Shown: one piece after another, positions 49,313-57,665 of the stretch
How the letters are laid out: each line of letters starts with the position of its first letter
How positions within the stretch are numbered: position 1 is the stretch's first letter
Source of the DNA: Bdellovibrio sp. ZAP7
GTDB lineage: Bacteria > Bdellovibrionota > Bdellovibrionia > Bdellovibrionales > Bdellovibrionaceae
NCBI RefSeq assembly: GCF_006874645.1
Contig: NZ_CP030082.1
Location: 434,001-498,000, forward strand
Reading direction: 5' to 3'
DNA length: 64,000 nucleotides
The notes under the pieces: model-generated
Databases searched by the model: none
Told to the model about the DNA's origin: nothing
The model's input: only the letters and a program-made list of their open reading frames with translations
Made by a program: the position numbers and the translations under genes

Positions 49313-49768
49313 TTATTTTCCCCAGCCTTTTTCACTTTCGATTTGTTCGCGCAGTTGGCGCTCGATGCTTTCGGCTGGAACGACTTTTCCACGTCCCACG
49401 CCGGGACAGAAGGCTTTGACATCTTTTGCCCAAGATTTTGCATTCATCACTTCGGGCCAGAACGGCCAAGTACGGCATTGAGTAGGGCGAGCTTCGTAAA
49501 CTCCGCAACCCTTGCCTTTAAGGAACATGCAGTCTGTGTTTTTGGGATCTTCTTTCAAATGCCAGATGCCGCCGGTTTTTTCGCAATAACGACGAGTGAA
49601 AGCCGAAGTGCTGATCTTCAAGTGTTTGGCAAAACGTTGGCGGTCCTCAAGATTCAAATAAACGAAACCGTACTCGCCATGGGAAGTACAGCATTTGCCG
49701 GAACCTGTGCATTCAAAACGCACGCCTTCACGCCACCATTCTTTTCCTGTGAACTTGAACTCTTCCAC
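49313..49768 (-). CDS. YkgJ-family cysteine-cluster protein
   Basis: 151 aa from a GTG overlapping the upstream stop by one base. The cluster is complete: FECTGSGKCCTSHGEYGFVYL, RYCEKTGGIWHL, DCMFLKGKGCGVYEARPTQCRTWPFWP, AFCPGVG. This is the CxxxxxxxCC / CxxY-RPxxCRxxP pattern of PF03692, predicted to bind zinc or Fe-S. Function not known. Read with the thioesterase gene. Confidence 0.9.
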   Translation of the reverse strand: MEEFKFTGKEWWREGVRFECTGSGKCCTSHGEYGFVYLNLEDRQRFAKHLKISTSAFTRRYCEKTGGIWHLKEDPKNTDCMFLKGKGCGVYEARPTQCRTWPFWPEVMNAKSWAKDVKAFCPGVGRGKVVPAESIERQLREQIESEKGWGK

Positions 49769-50184
49769 TAATTTTTCTCCAAGTAAGGTTCCAAACGGGA
49801 TTTCATCAACGCAGGGATCGCCGTTTTCTGTTTAGTTTTTAAATCCAAAACAGAGTGAACCATCGTGACCACCGCATGAATTTTATCGCCTTGAGTGAAG
49901 ACGTACTTCATTTTGAAAGAAGTTTCACCAAAACTTGCGACCATCACTGAAATATCGTAGGTCTCGCCCGGAAAAAATGGAGCCAGATAGTTGGCTTCAG
50001 AGTGGCGAAGGGGGATCGCATAGTTCTGATCCTGGAAATACTCTTTCCAAGTATACCCGGCGTCCACGATGAATTGCTCAAAGGCGTCGTGGGCAAAGCC
50101 GTAAATATTCCCAAAAAACATGATTTTCGCGGGATCAGCTTCCCTGAAAGTCAGGGTCTTTTTCGTTCGGAAGACTTTATTCAT
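49768..50184 (-). CDS. Hot-dog acyl-CoA thioesterase, possible DHNA-CoA hydrolase
   Basis: 138 aa from ATG 50184. 4HBT fold: FREADPAKIMFFGNIYGFAHDAFEQFIVDAG has the D-x7-G catalytic region, then LRHSEANYLAPFFPGETYDISV and MVHSVLDLKTKQKTAIP. Hydrolysis of 1,4-dihydroxynaphthoyl-CoA (MenI step) is otherwise unfilled here, and this gene lies between menE and the prenyl synthase, so that role is a reasonable inference. No direct substrate evidence. The frame to 50253 adds residues without family features. Confidence 0.8.
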   Translation of the reverse strand: MNKVFRTKKTLTFREADPAKIMFFGNIYGFAHDAFEQFIVDAGYTWKEYFQDQNYAIPLRHSEANYLAPFFPGETYDISVMVASFGETSFKMKYVFTQGDKIHAVVTMVHSVLDLKTKQKTAIPALMKSRLEPYLEKN

Positions 50185-50265
50185 AATGATTGGAACTTTA
50201 AGACTGTAATGGCCTTGACAGCAAGCGCGAATATCGCCATTTTGGGGCCTCATTAGGAGTCTTAA

Positions 50266-51225
50266 TTGTCGCGCAATGTCATTGATCTGAAAGTCTATGA
50301 TTCCAGGGATTTCCCTGCCTACTTACCAAAGCTGAATAAGCTTTATGATGACCTCTTTTCTGGAGGCAAAGGATTCCGCGCGAAATTGATCCGCATGATG
50401 TCTTCCAGTCTTTCTCTGGATGGAAAGTCTGAACATCTTTTGGCGCAAACGATCGAGTTCATTCACAACGCTTCGTTGTTGCATGATGATTTGATCGATC
50501 GCTCTCATCTTCGTCGTGGTAAAACGACGGCGTGGCTTAAGTACACTCCCGAATACGCAGTTCTTGCGGGTGACTACTTGCTTGCGCGCGTGATGGTGAA
50601 TCTATCTGGTCACGGCAATATCAAACTTGTGCAATACACAGCGGAAATCATCTCGGACCTTTTGGAAGGTGAGTGGTTGCAGGATTCTGTGATTGGTGAC
50701 TACTTTGTGACGCTTGAGCAGTTGGATCGTATTCATAATTTGAAAACGGCTTCGTTGTTCAAATGGTGTATCCGTGCACCGTTCATCGCACAGGAACGCT
50801 ATGATGCTGAACTTCACCAAATCCTGGAAGAGATGGGAACGTTGTTAGGTCAATTGTTTCAACGCTCTGATGATTTGCTCGATTACGACATCCGTAATGA
50901 CGAGGGCAAAGCGATCTTGGGTGATTTGAAATCCGGTTACTTGAATTCTTTTGGTGCCTATGTGACTGCAGGTCGCACTCGCCAGGAGATCGATCAAATC
51001 GTAAAATCTAAAAACCTTGAGCAGTACTATGCAAGCATCGGTGGCAAAGAAGCTTTTGATAAAAAAGTGGAAGCCTTTGATGAAATGAACAAAGGTTTGA
51101 TCGCCATGTACGATCATCACTTGGAACGCTTGAAAAAGCATTTAAAACCGGGTGAGGAAAAGCTGATCAATCAACTTCGTCCTTTGACGGAGATCTTGTA
51201 TTGGAGAAGGAAGCCTTCTTCGTGA
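50266..51225 (+). CDS. Polyprenyl diphosphate synthase
   Basis: 319 aa from TTG 50266 (TAGGAGTC upstream). Trans-type prenyltransferase that makes the isoprenoid chain. GGKGFRAKL, first Asp-rich motif LLHDDLIDRSHLRRGKTTAW (74-78), second LFQRSDDLLDYDI (202-206). Length normal. Likely supplies the menaquinone side chain, given menA and a MenA-like gene on either side. Stop overlaps the next start (GTGA). Confidence 0.92.
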   Translation: MSRNVIDLKVYDSRDFPAYLPKLNKLYDDLFSGGKGFRAKLIRMMSSSLSLDGKSEHLLAQTIEFIHNASLLHDDLIDRSHLRRGKTTAWLKYTPEYAVLAGDYLLARVMVNLSGHGNIKLVQYTAEIISDLLEGEWLQDSVIGDYFVTLEQLDRIHNLKTASLFKWCIRAPFIAQERYDAELHQILEEMGTLLGQLFQRSDDLLDYDIRNDEGKAILGDLKSGYLNSFGAYVTAGRTRQEIDQIVKSKNLEQYYASIGGKEAFDKKVEAFDEMNKGLIAMYDHHLERLKKHLKPGEEKLINQLRPLTEILYWRRKPSS

Positions 51226-52292
51226 GTGAGTTCGTTACCTTAAGCAAAAGCTCGCCTGAATTTGAATCCTACTTGCTTGGTACTTTTGCCAAGGACAAGC
51301 GTGCTTTGCCTGTGCAGACGTTGAATGTGAATTCCGCCTCTGAAACCGTGACGTTTAAAATTGTTTCAGTCAGTACTTTAGAATTTCCTCCGCGTATCGT
51401 GCGCATCATGAAAACGGTCAAGTTCAGAAGCTTTCTGTTTATTCTGGTTCCGCTGTTCTTGATTCTAACAAAAAATATTGTGGATCAGACTTTGCGTGAT
51501 CCTATTTCCACTTTGATTTCTACGTTCGGTGTGATCTGCGCGTTTATTTCCGTAAACCTTCGCAACGACTATACAGATCACGTGCGCGGGGTGGATCGGG
51601 TTCTTGAGCGCAGTGGCAGTCGTGCGATTCAAAACGGCTGGACGACGGCAGCTCATATCAAATCGCTATCGACGGTCTTTTTGTGGATCTCCTTGATTTG
51701 CTCTTTGCCAGTGATGTTTGCATACAACGAAGTTGCAATCGTGATTGTGGTGGCAGCCTTGATTGGTTTGTGGGCGCAGTTTCAAAAACGCATTTCCTTT
51801 AAATATCAAATTGGTGGCGAGTTCGCGCTGTTCCTGATGTTTGGTCCCCTGTTGACGGTGGGCTATCAGTTAGCGATGGGGGCTCCATTTGATAAAGAGT
51901 CCTTGTGGATTGGTGTCGTTTGGGGCTGGGCTGTTTTATTTGTGGTCCACCTACGTAATTTTATTAATATTCTTCCCAGCAGCCAGGCCGGTTTTAGAAA
52001 TACTGTGAACTGGTTGGGCTTTGATCGTTCTCGTCGCTTGATTGCGATCTGGTGGGCGATTTTTTTAATCATCAATCTTTTCTATCACACGGTGTATGCC
52101 GGAAAGTATTGGGGAGTTTACGTCAGCGTGGCGCTGGTGTTCTTGTCTTGTACTTTCATTTCCAAGCTTAAAAGCCTTTCTAGCCCTGTGGGTGGTGATT
52201 TACGCCAGGTTTTCAAATACGGATTCACTTTGTTCTTATTCACCATTGGACTGTGGGTGTTTGAATGTCTTTGGTATCTTCTGGCGAGCTAA
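51222..52292 (+). CDS. MenA/UbiA-like prenyltransferase homologue with altered second motif
   Basis: 356 aa from GTG 51222, which overlaps the synthase stop in GTGA and has GGAGAAGGAAG upstream. About 60 N-terminal residues are not part of UbiA. Then eight hydrophobic segments. Motif 1 is VNLRNDYTDHVRGVDRV, close to MenA. Where MenA has NNLRDHTGDRLV this has HLRNFINILPSSQAG, lacking both motif-2 Asp. It may have another substrate or no transferase activity. Confidence 0.8.
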   Translation: MSEFVTLSKSSPEFESYLLGTFAKDKRALPVQTLNVNSASETVTFKIVSVSTLEFPPRIVRIMKTVKFRSFLFILVPLFLILTKNIVDQTLRDPISTLISTFGVICAFISVNLRNDYTDHVRGVDRVLERSGSRAIQNGWTTAAHIKSLSTVFLWISLICSLPVMFAYNEVAIVIVVAALIGLWAQFQKRISFKYQIGGEFALFLMFGPLLTVGYQLAMGAPFDKESLWIGVVWGWAVLFVVHLRNFINILPSSQAGFRNTVNWLGFDRSRRLIAIWWAIFLIINLFYHTVYAGKYWGVYVSVALVFLSCTFISKLKSLSSPVGGDLRQVFKYGFTLFLFTIGLWVFECLWYLLAS

Positions 52293-53020
52293 AACAAATC
52301 TGTGTCATCGCCGATGATGCTGGAATATCCAAGGGACACCAGTGGGCTCAGTTTTTAAATTGCCCCTTGAACCCTCCTTCTGTGGATTCTTACTATTTCC
52401 GTTTCAATGTAGAAGGCGAGCGCGTTTACGTGCGCGATCAAGATAAGCGTCTGCTGGAAATCGACTTCGACAAAAATCATCTGGATTACGAGCGCAAAGG
52501 TCACCGCGGAAAGCAGGAAATGATCGCCAAAGCTTTGGGCGCGGCTAAAGGTTGCAAGAAAGTTTTGGATCTTTCTGTGGGCATGGGAATCGACAGCGTT
52601 TTTCTGACTCAATTGGGATTTCAAGTCACGGGTGTCGAGCGTTCGCCGGTTTTGTATGCGCTTTTAAGTGAAGCCTTCGCGAAAACACAAAAGGAATATC
52701 TAAAGTCTTATAAATTGCACTTTGCAAACAGCCTGGACTTCCTGCGCGAGCAAAACGGAAAAATCGAGATCGATTCTATTTATTTTGATCCCATGTATCC
52801 GCATAAGAAAAAGTCATCATTGCCCAAGCAAGAGATGGTCGTGTTCCGCGATCTGGTCGGCCACGATGATGATGCGGCAGAGGTTTTAAAAGAAGCCCTG
52901 AAGTGGCCAGTGAAACGGGTGGTAGTCAAAAGACCGATCCACGCGGAACAACTGTTGCCCGGTGTGATTCACTCTTTTGAAGGAAAGGTGGTTCGTTATG
53001 ATTCTTATGTGGTTGGGTAG
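52265..53020 (+). CDS. rsmJ: 16S rRNA (guanine1516-N2)-methyltransferase RsmJ
   Basis: 251 aa. SAM motif I VLDLSVGMGIDSVFLTQLGFQVTGVERSP and motif IV IYFDPMYPHKKKSSLPKQEMVVF are characteristic of RsmJ. It methylates small-subunit rRNA. The start lies 28 bp inside the prenyltransferase gene; 3' overlaps the next gene by 23 bp, so the three are tightly packed. Confidence 0.92.
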   Translation: MSLVSSGELKQICVIADDAGISKGHQWAQFLNCPLNPPSVDSYYFRFNVEGERVYVRDQDKRLLEIDFDKNHLDYERKGHRGKQEMIAKALGAAKGCKKVLDLSVGMGIDSVFLTQLGFQVTGVERSPVLYALLSEAFAKTQKEYLKSYKLHFANSLDFLREQNGKIEIDSIYFDPMYPHKKKSSLPKQEMVVFRDLVGHDDDAAEVLKEALKWPVKRVVVKRPIHAEQLLPGVIHSFEGKVVRYDSYVVG

Positions 53021-54170
53021 TTTTGTCCTGATGATGTTTGGTCTGACGAAGTCCCAAAAAAGTGCGGCGCAAATGTTCCGCTCTTTTCAAAAGTCTTTTT
53101 TGGATAAGAACATCGATCAACCGAAAATGATCAAAATGTTTCAGTACTGTCTGGATGTGGTATTGCTGGAAGTATCTCCGCAAAAATCTTTGTATGCCGG
53201 AATGGGTATGTACAATCTGCGTATTGCGAGCCTGCGTCCCAGTGCTTTGGTGATGTGTCTCTCCACGCTGGGTGCCTGGTGGGTGGCCATATTGGGAATG
53301 TTATTCCTAAGTTTCAATGGGTCGTTCTTGTTGGGGCTTTGTGCTTTAGGACTGATCACGGTCATCATGACACCCAAAATCCGCACAGTTTTAGAATGGA
53401 TTTTAGGTACAGGAATCTTTTTGATTGGCGGGGAGTTGATGCTAAAAAACTCCAACGTTTTGATTATGGCCTTAGGGCAAAGTGATTTGGCATTTTTCCT
53501 GGCTGATGGAAGAATCATATCGGTGGCTTCTATCTTGCTTGCATCGGCTTTGATCAGTTTGGTGGTGCGTGTAGAGTTTTGGTCCCTGGCTTTGGGGCTT
53601 TCCCTTTTATTTGTAAATGTGATTTCTTTAAATGGTGCGATCGCCTTGCTTGCGGGTGAACGTGTGGGCCGTATGATTTTATTCTGGTGGCATACGCGGT
53701 CTCTGAATCAGGATTGCCGTCGTGTGGGTTTACAATTCTCTCTGGTTTCAATTGCGGGAGCTATTTTGGGAATGCTTTTGGCCGGGGAAGTCCGGGTCAC
53801 CCTTAACATGGGATACACTTCCGAAATGAGCGCCTATCAGGATAAGAGCCTGCAATACGTGATTCTATTTTTGATCATTCTAAGTGTGCAGTTCTTGGCG
53901 CAAATGGTGTGGGGCCACTTCGGCAGCACCAAGCAATTGGACGAGATGCAAGATCCAAAATACATTTCTCAAGTTTGGTTGTCTGAGGAGTTCGCTTCGC
54001 CTGGAGTTTATCAATGGGCGAAATCAAAAATTCATAAACGCTTAAGTGAGGTACGGTATCACTTGCAAGGACTCAACACTCTGAAAGAGGGGCAAGTCCC
54101 AGATCCAATCCAAGCTCGTTTAAAAGAGGAAGAACAGCAGCTTTCCAATTTGGAAGCGATGCTTAGTTAG
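52998..54170 (+). CDS. Divergent Na/Pi-cotransporter-like membrane protein
   Basis: 390 aa from ATG 52998 (AAGGAAAGGTGG upstream). About eight to nine hydrophobic segments. WLGSFVLMMFGLTKSQKSAAQMFRSF and LLAGERVGRMILFWWHTRSLNQDCRRVGLQF sit where PNaS (NptA) proteins have GLxLFLxGM and GxNxGTT blocks, but QSSSA is replaced by LRPSAL and GTT by ERVGR. A helical cytosolic tail (about 340-390) is where NptA carries PhoU-like helices. Transport of phosphate is doubtful. Confidence 0.6.
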   Translation: MILMWLGSFVLMMFGLTKSQKSAAQMFRSFQKSFLDKNIDQPKMIKMFQYCLDVVLLEVSPQKSLYAGMGMYNLRIASLRPSALVMCLSTLGAWWVAILGMLFLSFNGSFLLGLCALGLITVIMTPKIRTVLEWILGTGIFLIGGELMLKNSNVLIMALGQSDLAFFLADGRIISVASILLASALISLVVRVEFWSLALGLSLLFVNVISLNGAIALLAGERVGRMILFWWHTRSLNQDCRRVGLQFSLVSIAGAILGMLLAGEVRVTLNMGYTSEMSAYQDKSLQYVILFLIILSVQFLAQMVWGHFGSTKQLDEMQDPKYISQVWLSEEFASPGVYQWAKSKIHKRLSEVRYHLQGLNTLKEGQVPDPIQARLKEEEQQLSNLEAMLS

Positions 54171-54492
54171 GGAATTCTTCCTTGATAACTTTTCCAGTAT
54201 CCAAATCAATTGAATTGCTAAAGCCTTCCCAATCGAGGGCTTTGGCTTGCGATCCGAATTTTAGAATCGCCGTATAGAAGCGGGGTTTACGCCCTTGAAT
54301 CTGCCAGCGAATGCTCATGTCTTTATTCAGAAATAGGATATTGTCATAGAGCTTTCGGGTCGGAATCTTTTCATTGAAGATATTCAATAAAACCAGAATC
54401 CCGTCCTCGAACTCCATAGCGTTTTCTATCGTGTGAATTAGGAAAAGATTTTGTCCGGAATACTGAATCTGGTGATTTTCAATTCTTAGCAT
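54163..54492 (-). CDS. Small conserved-looking hypothetical protein
   Basis: 109 aa, no signal peptide. Beta-rich: IENAMEFEDGILVLLNIF, NILFLNKDMSIRWQIQG, FYTAILKFG, and an ending SNSIDLDTGKVIKEEF. The pattern of residues like NKDxxIRWQI and DLDTGKI is common in small proteins of unknown role found near many genes. Overlaps the convergent membrane protein gene by 8 bp. Confidence 0.65.
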   Translation of the reverse strand: MLRIENHQIQYSGQNLFLIHTIENAMEFEDGILVLLNIFNEKIPTRKLYDNILFLNKDMSIRWQIQGRKPRFYTAILKFGSQAKALDWEGFSNSIDLDTGKVIKEEFPN

Positions 54493-54688
54493 GTTCCTTC
54501 GTTTCTTTCTTTTAGCCCGCGCAGGAATCAGCCATGCAATATCATTTCCCAGCTGAAATAGTGTTTAAAGGGCCCTTTGTCCGACAGATGTTCTAGTTCC
54601 GGACAGGGACTAATTATCTTTTTGTTTCCAATTTTTGGTTCGTGTCTACTCCTTGGTCATCTGAAATGAGCTTTAATCGGTTCTTTGT

Positions 54689-54705
54689 GTGGTCCGTGGG
54701 TTGCA
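54689..54705 (+). promoter_or_regulatory. Sigma-54-type -24/-12 element
   Basis: GTGGTCCGTGGGTTGCA keeps the invariant GG-N10-GC and a full TTGCA block. Start predicted near 54716, 35 bp before the ATG at 54751. Upstream, GACAGATGTTC and CCGGACAGG at about 54583-54606 could be activator sites. Confidence 0.5.
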
Positions 54706-54750
54706 CTTAGGATTCCAGATTCAAAAAATTAAAGATCTAAAGGAGCCCCC

Positions 54751-55026
54751 ATGAAAAGTGTTTTGTTTGTTTTAGTATCCGCAATGTCGATGAATGCGAT
54801 GGCGTTGGAAATCTCAACATCCATCAAAATCACTCAAGCGAACCAGGAAAAAACTGCGTATGAGCAAATGCTTTTAGATGCGCAACCGGATGCTGCGATT
54901 TATATCGCTTCAGGTGGTAAAGAGTTGAGACCTCAATTGGCTCGCACGTTCGAAGTTATCCGTTCAAAGAACGGGAACAAAGGTTCAAATATGGAGCTTG
55001 CAGAATCGATCGCGAACGCAAAATAG
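54751..55026 (+). CDS. Small secreted DUF2388-like protein
   Basis: 91 aa. Signal peptide MKSVLFVLVSAMSMNAMA. The mature protein is the bare domain: QPDAAIYIASGGKELRPQLARTFEVIRSK and SNMELAESIANAK. It shares the pattern DAAxYIAxxG, xARxxEVxR and xELAExI with the proteins at 23364 and 57186, without their Gly-rich linkers or Cys. Ribosome site AAAGGAG. Function unknown. Confidence 0.82.
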   Translation: MKSVLFVLVSAMSMNAMALEISTSIKITQANQEKTAYEQMLLDAQPDAAIYIASGGKELRPQLARTFEVIRSKNGNKGSNMELAESIANAK

Positions 55027-55052
55027 TTAGAAAACCCCCACGTATATTGCTT

Positions 55053-55078
55053 AGAAGGCCACCCTCTGGTGGCCTTTT
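55053..55078 (+). terminator. Intrinsic terminator
   Basis: AAGGCCACC / GGTGGCCTT stem, CTCT loop, T run. Confidence 0.93.
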
Positions 55079-55215
55079 ATTTTGAGCTGAGCAAACTAAT
55101 TTGCCTGCCCAAAAGCGGCACCCTGTTCAAATCTCCAGCAATCTAAAGACTTTAAAAGCGATTGGTTCTATTTGAGGCACCTTCCCTGTGGCAGGAACTT
55201 TGTAAGTAATTGATT

Positions 55216-57171
55216 ATGCTTAAAACTCCGCTTTTTAAACACATCATCGCCTTCTCTTTGCCGCTTCTGACGGGAGTGATGGCCCATGGTTTTGAATATC
55301 GTCTGGTAACGTCTTTACCTTCCGATCAACGTGTGGCGGTCCAGAATCTTTTAAAGCAAGCAGAACAAAAACTTCCTGAAACATTAAAGGCGGCTTTAAG
55401 GACCGTCGACGTGCGATTCGATCAGCTTCCTTCGTTCAGTGCACTTTCTCCGAATATCGGTGTCGCAAGCTTTCAACGTCGTGATCTGACGATCAATACA
55501 TTGATGCTGGCGGAAATTGTTAAAGGACCTCAAGGTTCCACGCGCACGACTCGCACTCATGGCAATATGTACAACGAAGTGCTGGCGACAGTCCTACATG
55601 AAACGACTCACTTGTATGATTTTGCCAATGTTCACAGTGATTCAGAAAAAGAAATGATCAGACGCTGTGACACCAAGTTTGCAAAATCCAAAGAGGAACG
55701 CATTCAAAATGGACCGCGTCCGTATGCCTGCAAATACTACGAAAAGATGACGACTTCTTTCTCTTCGAATCCCTACTATTTGCAAGTCGCGGGTTGGACG
55801 GGGCAAAGCGAGAACGTGATGAATCAACGTTCTCCAGATATCTATGAGCTTAAAGATAAACGCGAGCATTTCGCTGTGAACATGGAATACTTCCTGATGG
55901 ATCCACAGTTTAAATGTCGTCGTCCTTCTTTGTATAAAGTCCTGTCTTCGCAATTCCAACACGTGCCTTTTCAAAATGTGACGTGTGAAACCCAGTTGGG
56001 ATATGTGATTCCTAATAGTGGTGCGATGTACAGTCAGATTTTGCAGATCAATCCGGATCGCATTTATCAAGTTCACTATCTATTTGCAGAAAAGGGCAGC
56101 GACATTTCTTCGGGTTGGGGTCACTCGATGATTCGCTTGGTTATGTGTGCTCCAGAACGCAAAACAGTGGGACCTGATTGCCTTCGTGACGTGGAATATT
56201 CCGTGGTTTTGAGTTTCCGTGCCTGGGTTGAATCGATTCAGCTTAGTATGTGGGCGGGACTGGCAGGAGATTATTCTTCCCGTTTGTTCATTTTGCCTTT
56301 AAGTCAGGTTGTTGATGAATATCCAAAAGGGCAATTCCGTTCATTGCGCAGTATCCCTTTAAAGCTTACCCGTGAACAAATCCGTGACCTGGTCGTACGC
56401 TCTGTTGAAACGCACTGGGGTTACGAAGGCAGATATAAATTTATCACCGCAAACTGTGCGACGGAAACGTTGGATCTGTTGCAATCAGTATTGCAATCGC
56501 CAGCCATGATGAATGTGGATATTAAAACTCCAGCAGGATTGTATTCTGTTTTGCAAAAATTGAATCTTGCGGATGATTCTGTATTCAGAGATCCGAAAAC
56601 TGCTAAAGAATTGGGTTACTATTTTGAATCCTATGAAGAGCGCTATAACAATACGTTCAAATTAATTAAAGACGCGGGATTCACTCCGCTGAAAGTCTTT
56701 AAAGAGTGGATCAAAGCCGATGCGGCTTATCGCCAGAAAGTCATTCGTGCCATTCCGAAATCTCACCCTGAGTATAAGAAAATGATTGCTTCACTGTTTG
56801 TCTTGGAATTTGCGGCGCAAAGACAGATTCAAACTTATATTTTGCAGGATTTAACCGGCTTGATGGCTGAAGGCAAGACGAGTGCCGAGGCTGACAAAGC
56901 CCAGCAGACCGCAAAAAACTATATGAAGATTTCTGAGTTGTTCGCAAAACCGTCATCGTTTTTGCCGAAGGGCAGAGGTTACGGTTTACCGCTTCCGGCG
57001 GAAATGGCAGCTGCGAAAGAGCTGGTGGCTGTGAAAGCCAAGGAAGCAATCAAGATTTCTGAAGAAACAAAAAAAATGGCTGATCAACTGACCGACACCG
57101 TTCTGATGAGGCAGGTCGAGACCAGCAACGAAAATATTAAATTGTTACAGCAACTGCTTCGCTCGAAGTAG
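55216..57171 (+). CDS. Secreted zinc-metalloprotease-like and DUF4105 fusion protein
   Basis: 651 aa from ATG 55216. Signal peptide ends near AHG (residue 25). Residues 115-240 look like a gluzincin: VLATVLHETTHLYDFANVH gives HExxH (128-132), and REHFAVNMEYFLMDPQFKCRRP offers a downstream Glu. Residues about 270-460 are DUF4105: SSGWGHSMIRLVMC and YKFITANCATETLDLL. The C-terminal 150 residues are helical and charged. A cell-wall or prey-directed hydrolase is plausible but unproven. Followed at 14 bp by a DUF2388-like gene. Confidence 0.85.
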   Translation: MLKTPLFKHIIAFSLPLLTGVMAHGFEYRLVTSLPSDQRVAVQNLLKQAEQKLPETLKAALRTVDVRFDQLPSFSALSPNIGVASFQRRDLTINTLMLAEIVKGPQGSTRTTRTHGNMYNEVLATVLHETTHLYDFANVHSDSEKEMIRRCDTKFAKSKEERIQNGPRPYACKYYEKMTTSFSSNPYYLQVAGWTGQSENVMNQRSPDIYELKDKREHFAVNMEYFLMDPQFKCRRPSLYKVLSSQFQHVPFQNVTCETQLGYVIPNSGAMYSQILQINPDRIYQVHYLFAEKGSDISSGWGHSMIRLVMCAPERKTVGPDCLRDVEYSVVLSFRAWVESIQLSMWAGLAGDYSSRLFILPLSQVVDEYPKGQFRSLRSIPLKLTREQIRDLVVRSVETHWGYEGRYKFITANCATETLDLLQSVLQSPAMMNVDIKTPAGLYSVLQKLNLADDSVFRDPKTAKELGYYFESYEERYNNTFKLIKDAGFTPLKVFKEWIKADAAYRQKVIRAIPKSHPEYKKMIASLFVLEFAAQRQIQTYILQDLTGLMAEGKTSAEADKAQQTAKNYMKISELFAKPSSFLPKGRGYGLPLPAEMAAAKELVAVKAKEAIKISEETKKMADQLTDTVLMRQVETSNENIKLLQQLLRSK

Positions 57172-57185
57172 TGAAAGGTGAACCT

Positions 57186-57578
57186 ATGAAAAAGGCGATT
57201 GTTACCGCTATCATTATGCTTACAGGTGCTTCTGCGATGGCCCAATATTATCCAGGTCCTGCGCCTGGTGGTTACTATCCTCCTCCAGGTGGCGGCGGGT
57301 ATCACCACCAGCAACCGGATCCGAATGATCAAGCTTCTGCGATGAGTGCCGCGACAGGTGCCATGTTTCTTTCCTTAGCTACGATGTGTGGTGCTGGTCC
57401 AGGTTGCTATTACAAAAACCTAGTGGCTGCAACTCAAGAGGAAGCAGTTCTTTTTAAAGTGGATGGTTCCGTAGGTCCGTACTTGGCAAGAACTTTAGAA
57501 GTATCTAAAACTCGTGAAGGTCTTAAGGATCTTTCTTTAGAGCAGCAGATCGAGAACATCATCCAGTTCAAGCCTTAG
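57186..57578 (+). CDS. Small secreted DUF2388-like protein with Pro/Gly/Tyr linker
   Basis: 130 aa from ATG 57186 (GAAAGGTG upstream). Signal peptide MKKAIVTAIIMLTGASAMA. Linker QYYPGPAPGGYYPPPGGGGYHHQ. Domain: SAATGAMFLSLATMCGAGPGCYYKNLV (Cys pair as in the 23364 protein), EEAVLFKVDGSVGPYLARTLEVSK, LEQQIENII. Third family member of the window, in operon with the metalloprotease gene. Confidence 0.8.
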   Translation: MKKAIVTAIIMLTGASAMAQYYPGPAPGGYYPPPGGGGYHHQQPDPNDQASAMSAATGAMFLSLATMCGAGPGCYYKNLVAATQEEAVLFKVDGSVGPYLARTLEVSKTREGLKDLSLEQQIENIIQFKP

Positions 57579-57607
57579 TTCGCTTACTCTAGTCGACCCG
57601 ACTTAGG

Positions 57608-57637
57608 GCCGAGTCAGGAATCACTGCCTGACTCGGC
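57608..57637 (+). terminator. Perfect 11-bp hairpin without T run
   Basis: GCCGAGTCAGG / CCTGACTCGGC with AATCACTG loop, between the DUF2388-like and PP2C-like genes. No T tract follows, so it may stabilise a 3' end or act with Rho. Confidence 0.55.
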
Positions 57638-57665
57638 TGTAAAACAAATCTAAAATAAGAGCGTT

